Below, piece by piece: positions 21,471 to 31,896 of a stretch of DNA of 64,000 nt. Source of the stretch: Lithodes maja (taxonomy: Eukaryota; Arthropoda; Malacostraca; Decapoda; Lithodidae). The DNA lies in NCBI GenBank assembly GCA_037953745.1, contig JBAKBP010012313.1, forward strand, positions 1 through 64,000, given 5' to 3'. The notes beneath the pieces are model-generated. The model did no database searches and was not told the origin of the DNA. It saw only the letters and a program-made list of their open reading frames with translations. The translations under genes and the position numbers were made by a program. The number at the start of each line of letters is the position of its first letter. The first letter of the stretch is position 1.

Positions 21471-21685
21471 TTAACCTCTTCTGTACCGGCGACGTCTTTA
21501 TCATTTTATTGTAGCTATATTTAGACAATTGTGTGCAGTTTAAGAAGGATCTGTCGTGGTTAAAAGGTTTAAGTGAGATAGTTTGAAGCCTGTTAGTTAC
21601 TGGAGGCGCTTTCTATGTTGAATATAATCGTCTAATCGTAGCCAGAATTCAATTAAATGGACGTCACCGGTACTGTAAGGGTTAA
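21471..21685. mobile_element. palindromic MITE, family C
   Basis: TTAA is at 21471-21474 and 21682-21685. The inverted ends CTGTACCGGCGACGTC and GACGTCACCGGTACTG are nearly complementary. A relative with GACGTCACCGGTACGG is at 39181-39411. Confidence 0.75.
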
Positions 21686-21929
21686 CAATCAACTTGCTCA
21701 TCGAAAATTGCCTGAAAAAAGCGCTCGTGTGACAATGGAGCTTTTTCTCTCTTCTAATGATTTTTCCGATATTTTCTCTTCCTTCTTCGGTGGGCCTCAG
21801 CAGAGAGGGGAGGGGATGTACGCAGCCACATACCTTACCCTCTATGCATGCGCGAAAATGTAAGCCTCCCTTGGCCCCGTCCCCCATTTCTCGCGTTTAA
21901 ATATACCCTTCAAACCGGTATTGCCAGCT

Positions 21930-21999
21930 CCACCTGTAGCTCAGTTAGTAGAACTCTCGCCCGGCACCCAGAAATCCAGTGTTCGATCCCACTCGAAAT
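21930..21999 (+). other. tRNA-like head, SINE or decayed tRNA
   Basis: A box A (TAGCTCAGTTAGTAGAA, 21937) and a box B (GTTCGATCC, 21981-21989) are spaced as in a tRNA. The presumed acceptor stems (CCACCTG against CGAAATT) do not pair, so it is not a working tRNA. An AT-rich body follows, which fits a tRNA-derived SINE. Confidence 0.55.
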
Positions 22000-22055
22000 T
22001 TAGTGTATTTTTATATTAATTTTGTATTATGTTATTTGTGTTATGTTATATTATA

Positions 22056-22094
22056 TTAGGGTTAGGTTAGGTTAGGTTAGGTTAAGTTAGGTTA
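22056..22094 (+). repeat. interstitial (TTAGG)n tract
   Basis: Seven or eight TTAGG units with small errors. This is the canonical arthropod telomere motif, here internal and inside an inverted-repeat unit. Confidence 0.85.
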
Positions 22095-22235
22095 ATCTAA
22101 TCTAATATAATATTTGTACATTTTGGGCAGTGGGCGGGGCCGGGGGTAAGGTATGTGGCTGCGTACAGACCCTCCCAGTAGAGAGCCGGTAGTGAGAGAG
22201 CGGCCATCTTATTCTGTGGAGGCCATTTCGGTACC

Positions 22236-22430
22236 TTAAGGGGATATTTAATATTTATTTAAATATCTATTATTATTATGATTATTATTATTAGGTGTAT
22301 AAGAAAATCTCGAGTCAAAAGAGTGTGACGGCGAGGGTAGTATGGACTGTTAAGTGTAATTATATTCCTCTACACTTAATTATTAGGTTTATTAATATTA
22401 TTATAATAATTACTATATTATTATTATTAT

Positions 22431-22465
<35 letters not shown>

Positions 22466-22555
22466 TTTTATTGTTATAGTTCCTCCTTAGATCTCAATCA
22501 AGCTTAAACAATATTCCCAAGTGCAGGCTTGCTATCGCTCGCAAGGAATAAACAT
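22236..22555. mobile_element. degenerate family-A MITE with (TAG)n expansion
   Basis: It starts TTAAGGGGATA at 22236 and contains CCTCCTTAGATCTCAATCAAGCTTAA and GGCTTGCTATCGCTCGCAAGG, written here as parts of the family-A core. A (TAG)n microsatellite at 22432-22465 interrupts it. The right end is lost. Confidence 0.5.
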
Positions 22556-22560
22556 CGACA

Positions 22561-22800
22561 CCTCTCTCTCTCTCTTCCAATTATCTTATCTTCTCTATTA
22601 TCTTATAGTTTACTATGTTCCTCCTCCTCACTCTCTCTCTTCCAATTATCTTATCTTCTCTATTATCTTATAGTTTACTATGTTCCTCCTCCTCACTCTC
22701 TCTCTTCCAATTATCTTGTCTTCTCTATTATCTTATAGTTTACTATGTTCCTCCTCCTCTCTCTTTCTCTTCTAATTATCTTGTCTTCTAGTTTATTCTC
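22561..22800. repeat. 65-bp tandem array
   Basis: TTCCAATTATCTT(A/G)TCTTCT recurs at 22575, 22640, 22705 and 22770, exactly 65 bp apart. A (CA)n run follows at about 22830-22868. Confidence 0.92.
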
Positions 22801-22835
22801 TCACTCCCCCTATCTCTCTCACTCACACATACACA

Positions 22836-22874
<39 letters not shown>

Positions 22875-22904
22875 ATTAGTATGTGCATTAGTTAAAGTCC
22901 TGGG

Positions 22905-23375
22905 GGTTCGAGTCAGTGCAGAGTAGAGTGACAAAGTTGATACCATCTCTGAGAAATATATCATATCATAAAATATTCAAACAAATACATTTGTTTTCAC
23001 TCAAGAAAAACAAATATTGTGAGGTCAATTAATTGAGTGTTTCAAAATATTACAGGGCTTTGACAACATTGATCTACCATCATCGGCTATCCCCAAAATG
23101 GGGATTGGGCCTGAGCATATAGATAGATAGATAGATAGAGACCATTGATGTAGATTCACTATTCAAATTCAACATTAGTTGTTTTAACTCGGGGGTTAGA
23201 ATGAAATTAAAAACCAGGAGGGCGAATTTCGATATCACATAGCCCTTCTTCGCCTACAGTGTGGTCATCGAGTGGAACAAACTGCCAGATAAAGTGGTAC
23301 AATGTAATACAATTGACTCATTCAAAAGGAGGCTAGATATCCATTTAGAGGAGGTTGTAGTAAATAGGTAGCAAA
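22905..23375 (+). pseudogene. CR1-type LINE ORF2 C-terminus, interrupted
   Basis: The plus-strand reading gives ESVQSRVTKLIPSLRNISYH, then after a frameshift VFQNITGL (expected CFKILQGF). After the insertion at 23074-23142 it reads DVDSLFKFNIS, RRANFDIT, VIEWNKLPDKVVQCN and IDSFKRRLDIHLEE to a stop near 23373. It is the last 150 codons or so of a CR1-like reverse transcriptase ORF, 5'-truncated, with two or more frameshifts. The family differs from the other CR1 copies here. After it comes a (TAAA)n run at 23394-23433. Confidence 0.8.
23074..23142 (+). mobile_element. 69-bp RTE LINE tail inserted in a CR1 copy
   Basis: It contains CGGCTATCCCCAAAATGGGG, ATTGGGCCTGAGCATATAG and (ATAG)n. This is the extreme 3' end and tail of the RTE element at 16920-20575. 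CATTGAT flanks it at 23067-23073 and 23143-23149. Removing the insert and one CATTGAT restores the CR1 reading DNIDVDSLFK. Confidence 0.85.
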
Positions 23376-23402
23376 CATATAAATAAAACAAAAATAGAAA
23401 AA

Positions 23403-23433
<31 letters not shown>

Positions 23434-23922
23434 CAAATAGACTAGGTATCAGTAGTATACAATATTTCTCAACTTCCGTACCAGTAGAAATTGTCTCATT
23501 CTGCGAGGGGCCTTCTTCCCCAACTATATTTCATGCCGACACAAATTCGGAGGGAGTGGTGTTTGGGGAGAGAACCTTCTGCTTTGCTATCTTTACCTTC
23601 CACTTTGTAGCAAATTTTATTTTAACATTGAAGTCCGGACTGCCTAGTAGGGACAGTAAGGTCTGTGCAGTTCGTGTATCTATGTAACCCCATGTAACTC
23701 TCTCTCTCTTCATGTCCTTTGATGTCTACGTTTCTGTATAACTGCCTTACCCACACCTCGCTCCCTCTCTTTCTCTCTCTCTCTTCCCTATACCCCCCCC
23801 CCCCCCCCTTTGAGTCAGACAATGTTATCTCCTTACAGAGTCCATGGATCATCTTTCCCCATCCTTAACCCCGCAATAGCTCGATCACTTCACATTATCT
23901 GCATCTCTCTCTCTTTCTCTCT

Positions 23923-23984
<62 letters not shown>

Positions 23985-23985
23985 A
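23376..23985. other. non-coding, microsatellite-rich stretch
   Basis: (TAAA)n at 23394-23433, a C-run at about 23796-23810 and a long (CT)n at about 23905-23981. The part 23440-23780 may be 3' UTR of the CR1 copy to the left, but I cannot confirm this. Confidence 0.6.
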
Positions 23986-24696
23986 AGGTAAAGTCACACA
24001 ACATTGTTATTTCAGGTATTGTGCCCCGCATCGACGCAGAGAACCGATTCTGCAATATAGCCACCAACGTAAATCTAAATCGTCGACTTGTTGACCTATG
24101 CAGGAAGAGGACATCGGAAACGTCAACACCTCCGATGACTTCTACCATGATGAGTATTTGTTTTCAAGATATGGCGTTCATCTGAACCAGGTAGGCACAG
24201 CACGTTTTGGTCATCGGCTGACTGATGCGGTAAAGGATTTACGAAACAAAACAAAACGGGTTCGATTGTGTGCAGCTAGGCAGGGCAAGTTAGATCTCGC
24301 AAGAACCAAAAACTCAGAAAATGCGCAGTCAATTAAATGTAATCCTAATTATCTAAAGGTGTTCTATGAAAATGCTCGTAGCAAGATGTTATAAACTGCA
24401 GCACCATTGATTCCTTTAAACATCGCATAGACAAACACCTTGCCTTAAAACTGCGACCGACTGCATTTGTAAATTAATGACAATTTTCTCGGATACTTCG
24501 AGGATCCCTTATAGCTGTGTTATGTTATTAAACCAAATTGTCCCATACTAACATCTCCTAACCCTGCCAGGGCAGTGCATCCCTTTCCAATTGTCCCTTA
24601 CCCACTCTGAACCACTGTTGGACACTTAGCACAGCAATGATTTGGAGGGCAAGCAGCCTCAAAGGGTCGCTAGACCTGTTGTTAATTGACGTCCTT

Positions 24697-24700
<4 letters not shown>
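23986..24700 (+). pseudogene. internally deleted CR1 LINE (ORF1 end joined to ORF2 end)
   Basis: It begins after (CT)n with NIVISGIVPRIDAENRFC, the ORF1 esterase domain. A frameshift follows, then SRYGVHLNQVGTARFG with the catalytic His block and the ORF1 tail. The first ORF2 codons follow (LKVFYENARSK). At about 24389 the sequence jumps to the last ORF2 codons (VINCSTIDSFKHRIDKHLA ... TAFVN, stop near 24476). Roughly 2.5-3 kb of endonuclease and reverse transcriptase is missing. The 3' UTR (24480-24697) matches that of the minus-strand copy ending near 25775 (CCCTTACCCACTCT, CACTGTT(T)GGACACTT). A (CT)n tract follows. Confidence 0.85.

Positions 24701-24772
<72 letters not shown>
24701..24772. 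repeat. (CT)n microsatellite at a CR1 3' end
   Basis: About 35 CT units directly after the CR1 3' UTR terminus CCTTTGTA. AG/CT ORFs across it are artefacts. Confidence 0.95.
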
Positions 24773-24774
<2 letters not shown>

Positions 24775-25034
24775 GACATCAAGTATCACAATATTTACAA
24801 AATACTCCCTTTCTCTTTCCCTCACAAAATATTTACAAAATAATATCAAACACTTACAAGAATTCATCACTTGGTAGTCGGGGAACCTTTGTCTTTTACA
24901 CTCTGTAAACAAAATGGAAAGGAAAATATATAATAACAGATACAAATTTACGTTTGGTATTCTAATAAGTTTTCTATAGGTGTCAACAAATAAATTAAGA
25001 TGCATTATATAGTTTTAATCAATAGAGTTTTTTC

Positions 25035-25350
25035 TTAACCCCTACTGTACCATAAATGTACCCCCCAGTCCCAAGCAATGTGGCCAAAATGGCTTCAGAG
25101 GCAAGATATAACAACCTCCAACCTCAAAAGATGGAGGAATACTACCTCTCCCAGCATGTGGGGGCTTGGATATAAACTGAGAAGTGTTGTCAAGGTCTTA
25201 GAGCAGTGCTCAAATGTCGTGGTACCATGTACTGCCTGATACTGGCAGTTACAAGGATCGTATATTACTAACCTTTCAGCTGTCGCTGGGACTGGGGGAG
25301 TAATTTATCTACTGATAGCTCTCTGCTGTCGCTGGGATTGTACGGGTTAA
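25035..25350. mobile_element. possible TTAA MITE
   Basis: TTAACCCCTACTGTACC at 25035 and GGGATTGTACGGGTTAA ending at 25350 are roughly inverted and both carry TTAA. The internal sequence has an imperfect duplication of TGTCGCTGGGA(C/T)T. It is weaker than the other MITE calls. Confidence 0.45.
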
Positions 25351-25774
25351 GCTGCCTAAAATCATCTATTATTAGCCAAAATATACTTAATAAGTTGTCA
25401 TAATATTTAGTAGCTTAATAAAGAGTGGAGTAGCTGGCTCTTTGTATATAATGTGTAGGAAATGTCATAACTATATGCAAAGCAAATATAATAACGGTTT
25501 CAATAATGATTTGACATGTCTACAAATAAATATGCGTACATAAGCAATTGTCAAAATATATACAGTATATAGCTAAATATAAAATAATAAATATCATGGG
25601 TTTGTTCTGGCACACACAGAAAATATTTTAAACTATTGTGAGGCACAGTAGTCCAAAAATAAGCCTAATATATCTCTAATGGAAAAATGCGTGTTCAGAG
25701 GAGTAAGGGGGAGGAGGGAGTAAAGAAGGTGGAGGGAAGAGAGTTGAGAGGAAGTTAGGAGGGAGTTAGGAGGT

Positions 25775-28499
25775 ACAAAGGAGTACAAAGAAAATCAAGC
25801 AACAACAGATCTAGTGACCCTTCTAGGTTGCTTGTCCTCCAAAACACTGAGGATCAAGTGTCCAAACAGTGGTTTAGAGTGGGTAAGGGAACATTGGAAA
25901 GGGAATTACTGCCCTGGAACTAATGTCCGTGGCAGGATTAGGAAGTTAGCAGGGGACAGATGGGTTAGTAACTGAGGGGGGGATAAAATAAAGTTATTCA
26001 TTTACAAACGCAGTCAGTCGCGGGTTTGATGCGAGATATGTGTCTACGCGGAGTTTAAATGAATCAACGGTGATGCAGTCTATAACGTTTCGGGGAAGCC
26101 CATTCCACAAGTTGACAACTCGATTGAAGAAGAAATTCTTAGATTCGTGCGAGTTAAAAGATTTACCAATAATTTTGCAACCGTTTCCCCGCGTGTAATT
26201 AGATTGGTCGTACTTACTACAGTTCATATTGTCGATGCCTTTGATGATTTTGAACACTTGAATTAAGTCACCTCTTAATCTGCGCTGGGTTAAAGGAAAT
26301 AGATTTAATTCTCTAAGACGCTCTTCGTCTTAGGCTTAGGCTAGGTATCATTTTGGTAACTCTACGTTGAACTCGTTCTAGCTTGTTTATATCTTTTTGG
26401 TAATAAGGGCACCAGGATTGAACGCAGTATTCCAGAAGAGGGCGGACTAAGGAATTGTAAAGGGTTAGGATAACTTCTTTGGATTTATGCTCAAATGACC
26501 TGCCTATAAAGCCATTTATTTTGTTTGCCTTCTTAACAACTTCTGAACATTGTTGGCTCGGTTTTAGGTTACTCGATATTGTTACTCCCAGATCGGTTTC
26601 TCTGTTTACATTCTTAAGCTGAGTGCCATTCATCGAATAGTTTGCTTTCTCATTTAGGTATCCGATATGTAGTACTTTACATTTATCCGCATTGAAACTC
26701 ATTTGCCAAATTTGGGCCCAACATGACAATTTATCTAGATTGTGCTGCATATCGTCAACTTGTTCTTCTGAGAGTACGCTATTTGCAATTTTTGTATCGC
26801 TCAGCAAATTTTGAGATTGTACAGGTGAGACCCTCATCTATGTCGTTGATGTAAATTAGAAAGAGAATTGGTCCTAGTACCGATCCCTGGGTACCCGCTA
26901 CTTACACTGGTCCATTTAGATGCCTTACCGTTTATGACTACTCTTTGCTTTCTGTCGCTGAGCCAATTTTCTATCCATTTCAACACACCGTCTTGTATTC
27001 CATGCGCTTTTAGTTTTAGCAGTAAACGTTTATGGGGAACTTTGTCAAAGGCCTTTTGAAAATCAAGGTATATAATATCTACAGCTTTACTCTCATCGTA
27101 GAGGTTGAGGATATCGTGGAAGAAGTCTAAGAGGTTTGTTAAACAGGAACGTTTTTTACGAAAGCTGTGTTGAGTATCTTTAAGTATGTTATTTTCCTCT
27201 AAGTGATTTACGAGTCTGTCTCGTATGACCGTTTCTAGCATTTTACATACAACTGAGGTTAAGCTAATTGGACGATAGTTACTGGGTAGGGATTTGCTGC
27301 TTTTTTGAATATCGGTGTTACGTTGGCTAGCTTCCACTGATCAGGCATAGTTCCAGACTGCAAGGATTTATTGAATAGTAATGTCAGTGGTTTGGAGAGC
27401 TCATCCTTAGCTTCCTTTAGAACTCTAGGCGAGATTGTATCAGGTCCAGGCGTTTTATTTACCTTGAGTTTATCTAAACAATTCAATACTTCTCTCTCTG
27501 TAACGGTGATATTGCTTAAAACATCTGAATTATCAATCTGAATCGGCGATGGTGTAGGGATATCACTGAGGTCTTCTGTTGTAAAAACTGATGCAAAAAA
27601 GGTATTCAGGGCATTACTCATTTGTACTTCGTCTTTGGTGTATTCTCCATTTTCATCGACTAACGGTCTAACAGTTGAAGTAACTACTTTTTTCTTTCTG
27701 ATATAACTATAGAATTCTTTCGGGTTTGTTTACTTTGATTCGCAATATGTAATTCTAAGGTCTTTTTACTTTGCTTAATAACTTTTTGGTTTTGCGTCGT
27801 AGCTCTACAAATTTCACCCGTTCTTCGTCATTTTGTGAGGATTTTAATATATCATTAGCAAATTTTTTCGCAAGCAGGCAGTTTGAAATATCTTTATTCC
27901 ACCATTTGGGCTTATTATTATGGCCTGGACGCCGTATTTTCGATGGTATGCAGTCTTGCACTGCTTTTAGGTAAGTGGTTTCGAATAACTTCCAAGATGT
28001 ATTTATGTCGTTATTGTTAATTAAAAAGCTCCAGTCAGTTTCTTTAAACATAGCTCTAAGTTTATGCAAGTATGCTTTCTTGAAATTAGGGACTTTTTCG
28101 ATGCTACTATTTGGTTCGTTACTAGTAAAGTTTAAAGTTGAAAGTTATCGTACGATGGTCGCTGTTACTGAATTAATCACCAACATTCAAATTCTCTATT
28201 AATTCTTCTTTTGTTGCAAGTACAATGTCAAGAACGTTATTACCACGGGTTGGCGTTCGAACAAATTGATAAAGCGAACTCTCTTGCAAGTTCGTATGCA
28301 AGTCATGTCCGGAGTGTGAAATAAGAGTATCGCCCCACTTGGTCACAGGTAAATTAAAGTCGCCAAAAATTACGGTATCTTGTGAGTTACTTACATCTGC
28401 AATTTGTTCGTAAATTTCTCTGTCAGTTTGCACTGATTGAGCTGGAGGTCTGTATATTAATGCAAGTATTATTTGTGTACCTTTATTATTCTTTATAGG
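25775..28499 (-). mobile_element. 5'-truncated CR1 LINE, copy 1
   Basis: A minus-strand LINE from within the endonuclease domain to the 3' UTR. The 5' break at about 28499 abuts the pyrimidine-rich tail of the next CR1 copy. The 3' UTR (25780-25990) matches the UTR at 24480-24697. The coding region is in several frames. Confidence 0.85.
25994..28499 (-). pseudogene. CR1 ORF2 (endonuclease/RT) of copy 1
   Basis: Fragments read from 28499 downwards: IYRPPAQS, VIFGDFNLPV and GNNVLDIVLAT (endonuclease); KPKWWNKDISNCL (linker); KVNKTPGPDTISPRVLKEA, NYRPISLTSVVCKML, IIYLDFQKAFDKVPHKRL and ENWLSDRKQRVVING (fingers and palm); GFIGRSFEHKSKEVI, LEYCVQSWCPYY and RRVTKMIPS (thumb); then NLWNGLPRNVIDC and PRLTAFVNE with a stop at 25994. 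Frames change at least five times. The catalytic FADDTKI motif near 26805 reads GCTGAGCGATACAAA, where an extra base breaks ADD. The copy cannot be active. Confidence 0.88.
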
Positions 28500-28830
28500 C
28501 AGGGTGGGCAGGGTGGTACGGGGAGGGAGGGGGGAAGAGGAGGGAGGGAGAGGAAGGAAGGAGGGCAGGAGGGTAGGGAAGGAATGGAAGTGGAGGGAGG
28601 AAAAGAGGGAGAAGAGGCAGGTAGGGGAGAGAGTTAGAGAGAGGGAAGGAGTGGAAGAGTGGAAAGGGGACACATACATGAGACGAAGGGAGGGAAAGAG
28701 AGAAAGGGGGATGAAGGGTGGGTGGTTAAGGGGAGGAGAGAGTGGAAGTTAAAGGGGGAAGGGGAGGAGATAGAGAAATGACGGGGGGAGAGAGGGAGGG
28801 GGAGGGTGAGAGAGGGATACAAAGGATAGC
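28500..28830. repeat. purine-rich (GGA/GGGA) low-complexity tract
   Basis: About 330 bp almost free of pyrimidines on the plus strand. It lies at the 3' end of CR1 copy 2 and the 5' break of copy 1. ORFs here on both strands are artefacts. Confidence 0.9.
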
Positions 28831-29063
28831 AAAGAAGAAGGCTCCTCCCACACCACCCTCCCCCTCCAGCTAATGCTGGCATGGAAACAGATAGGAAAAA
28901 TACCATGTAGTATTGAAAAACTGACACGGAAATTCGGACAGGACAGGGAGAAAAAAGAAGTTGATTTGTAATCTAAGCTAACTCTATTTACTACAATTCT
29001 GAAAGGGAACAGATGTATGAAAATCAATATACATTGCGGTATGCGTTGACATTTCGTTGCGCG

Positions 29064-31890
29064 TTATTCTGAAAGAAACTGTGTTAATCGGGGGTTATTT
29101 GCCATGTGTTTATCCAGATGGTTCTTAAATGTTTCGACAGTATTACAGTTTGCAATGTTCGAGGGTAGTCTGTTCCAATTATTCACAACGCGGTTGAAGA
29201 AGAAATGCTTCGCCTCGTGAGAATGAAAACGCTTGCCTATAATCTTATAACCATTGTTTCTCGTGTTTGCTTGATTGATCGTAAATAATTCGCTTACATT
29301 TAGGTTGCTGAATCCCTTGAAGATTTTGAACACCTCTATTAGGTCACCTCTCATTCTGCGCTTTGTTAAGCTAAACAAATTTAGTTCTTTTAAGCGCTCT
29401 TTGTACGGTTTATTACGCAATCTAGGTATCATTTTAGTGACTCTGCGTTGCACCTTTTCAAGTTTATTTATGTCCTTTCGGTAGTACGGTGACCAGAATT
29501 GCACGCAGTATTCGAGATGGGGACGCACCAATGAGTTGAATAGAGTAAGTACGATTATTTCTGATTTGAATTTGAATGTTCTGCCGATGAAACCCACCAA
29601 TTTATTAGCAGTTTTTATTACCTCTGTACACTGTTTACTCGGCTTCAGGTCACTTGATATTATAACTCGCAGATCCTTTTCATTATTTGTATTTGATAGT
29701 TGAATGTTGTTCATTGAGTAATCATGTTTAGCGTTGTTACTACCGATGTGTAATACTTTGCATTTTTCTATGTTGAATTTCATTTGATATTTTTCTGCCC
29801 AGTTTAATAAAGTGTCTAGGTCACCTTGTAGTTTTTGCCAATGTACTGTTGAGGTTACTTTATTAGTAATTTTTGTATCGTCAGCAAATTTCGAAATTTT
29901 GCATTCGATTCCTTCGTCTGTCGTTTATGTAAATTATAAAAAGAATAGGACCTAATACCGAACCCTGGGGAACGCCACTATTTACTTTGCACCAATCAGA
30001 TTCTTCACCATTTATTACAACTCGTTGTTTACGGTCTGAGAGCCAATTTTCGAGCCATTTCAGAGTTTTTCCTGTTATGCCATGAGCTTTTATTTTGTCA
30101 ATTAATCTCTTGTGGGGTACGGTATCGAAAGCTTTCTGAAAATCGAGATATATTATATCAACTGCTCTATCCTTATCATATGATTTGTAAACATCATTGA
30201 AAAAATCGAGTAAGTTTGTTAAGCATGAACGTTTATTTCTAAAACCGTGCTGAGAATCTTTTATTAAATTATTTTCTTCCAAATGTTTTACTATTTTGTC
30301 CCTTATAATGGTTTCCATTAATTTGCCCGTTACCGATGTTAAGTTAATTGGTCGATAATTGCCAGGAGAGGACTTATTTCCTTTTTTGTATATGGGCGTC
30401 ACGTTAGCTAGTTTACATTCGTTTGGAACTATCCCAACATTCAATGATTTGTTGAACAGATTTGCGAGTGGGGTTAATAATTCGTGTTTTGCTTCTTTTA
30501 GGATCCTTGGGGATATTTTATCAGGGCCAGGGGTTTTATTAACTTTCAAATTGTTGATTGCGAACAGGATATCGTCTTCATAAATCGTAAAGTTTTCGAG
30601 CTCAGTGCCATTTGATTGATTCGTAGGGGTAGGTCGGCTACCGGTAGTATCTTCCGACGTGAAGACTGATGCAAAATAGTTATTTAGGATATTCGCCATT
30701 TGTACTTTGTTATCTGTATGATCTCCATTTTCCGCAACAAGTGGGCCTAATTTTGAAGCTACCGTTTTTCTGTTTCTTATATAGCTGTAAATTTCTTTCG
30801 GATTGGACTTGCTGGAGCTGGCAATATGAAGTTCCAGATTCTTCTTACTTCGTTTAGTGAGATTTTTGGTTGTTCGACGCAGTGTATCGTGTTCTAATTT
30901 ATCGCTATTATTTTGAGTTGCCTTATATATTTGGTATGCCTGCTTTTTTACTAAGAGGATGTTTTTTATTTCATTATTCCACCATTTTGGCTTATATTTG
31001 CCTGCTGGCCGCCGGTTTCGTAGAGGGATGCTTGTATTTATTGCTTTGTTTAGGTTATTAGATAATATGTTCCATAATCGATTTACATCATGAGTTTCGG
31101 TCATTTCACTCCAGTCAGTATTGGCAAAATGCCTTCTAAGTTTGTTAAAGTTGGCCCTTCGATAATCTGGTACTTTTTCCGTGCTCTCGTTTTCTTTGTC
31201 ATTATTTACTTTAATGTTAAAGGACACTATCCTATGGTCACTAGAGCTAAATTCCGGTCCGATTTTAACGCTATTTACCAGTCTTTCATTTGTCGTTAGA
31301 ATAATATCCAGAATGTTATTTCCCCTCCTTGGGTGTTCTACGTGTTGATAAAGGGCACTTTCCTGAAGATTAGCATATAGATCATGTCCCGCGTGAGCAT
31401 TTAGTGGTTCGCCCCATGTTGTGACTGGCAGATTGAAATTGCCAAATATTACTGCTTCTTCCTGACAAGTTATTTCTGCTATTTGATCATAGAGTTTCTC
31501 GTCAGTATCGGGTGATTGTGCAGGAGGTCGATAAATGAGGCCAATTATTATCTTGCTTACTTGATTATTTATTTGAACGTAACTAGTATCAATATTATTT
31601 ATGGCAGGTTTGGTTACCTCGATTGGGTGAAGATTACTTTTAACATATAGCAGAACCCCACCTCCCATTCTATGGGATCTTTAACAGCTGAAGAGAGTAT
31701 AACCTGGTAATGCGTATTCCGCCAAAAAAAACACGCTTTTCCGTGTTGATCCAAGATTCTGAAACACCGATTATATCACATTCCTCCATACATACAAGTG
31801 CTTCCAGGTCTTCAAATTTATTTCGTAAGCTGCGTGCATTAACGTAGCAGGCCGTGATATTATTTTGGATAGGGTTTACATTTGATATGG
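29064..31890 (-). pseudogene. CR1 ORF2: APE endonuclease and reverse transcriptase
   Basis: It starts near 31890 with NITACYVNARSLRNKFEDL and IIGVSESWINTEKR. The frame shifts at an A-run near 31728 and again near 31680. From 31668 to 29930 one long frame carries LIYRPPAQS, VIFGNFNLPV, SSSDHRIV, KVNKTPGPDKISP, NYRPINLTSVTGKL, YLDFQKAFDTVPHKRL and SGVPQGSVLGPILF. A one-base shift near 29930 moves the intact ISKFADDTKI into another frame. That frame runs on through FNIEKCKVLHIG and LEYCVQFWSPYYRKD to PRLTQFLSE and the stop at 29064. The endonuclease GDFN motif is GNFN, which loses an active-site Asp. The copy is otherwise well preserved. Confidence 0.9.
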
Positions 31891-31896
31891 GGTAGT

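Larger units (their letters stand above)
21818..22166. repeat. inverted-repeat unit enclosing tRNA-like and TTAGG sequence
   Basis: Perfect 23-bp inverted arms lie at 21818-21840 (GTACGCAGCCACATACC...) and 22144-22166. Weaker symmetry continues outwards (GAGAGGGGAGGGG / CCCTCCCAGTAGAG). About 300 bp lie between the arms. No TTAA or TA duplication is obvious. Confidence 0.75.

Noticed and set aside
20844..21524. Long ORFs on both strands (AHSKFL / ECARNL repeats)
   Set aside because: They follow from an 18-bp satellite whose period is a multiple of three.
21930..21999. Functional tRNA gene
   Set aside because: Box A and B are present, but acceptor stems do not pair and the T stem has at most four pairs.
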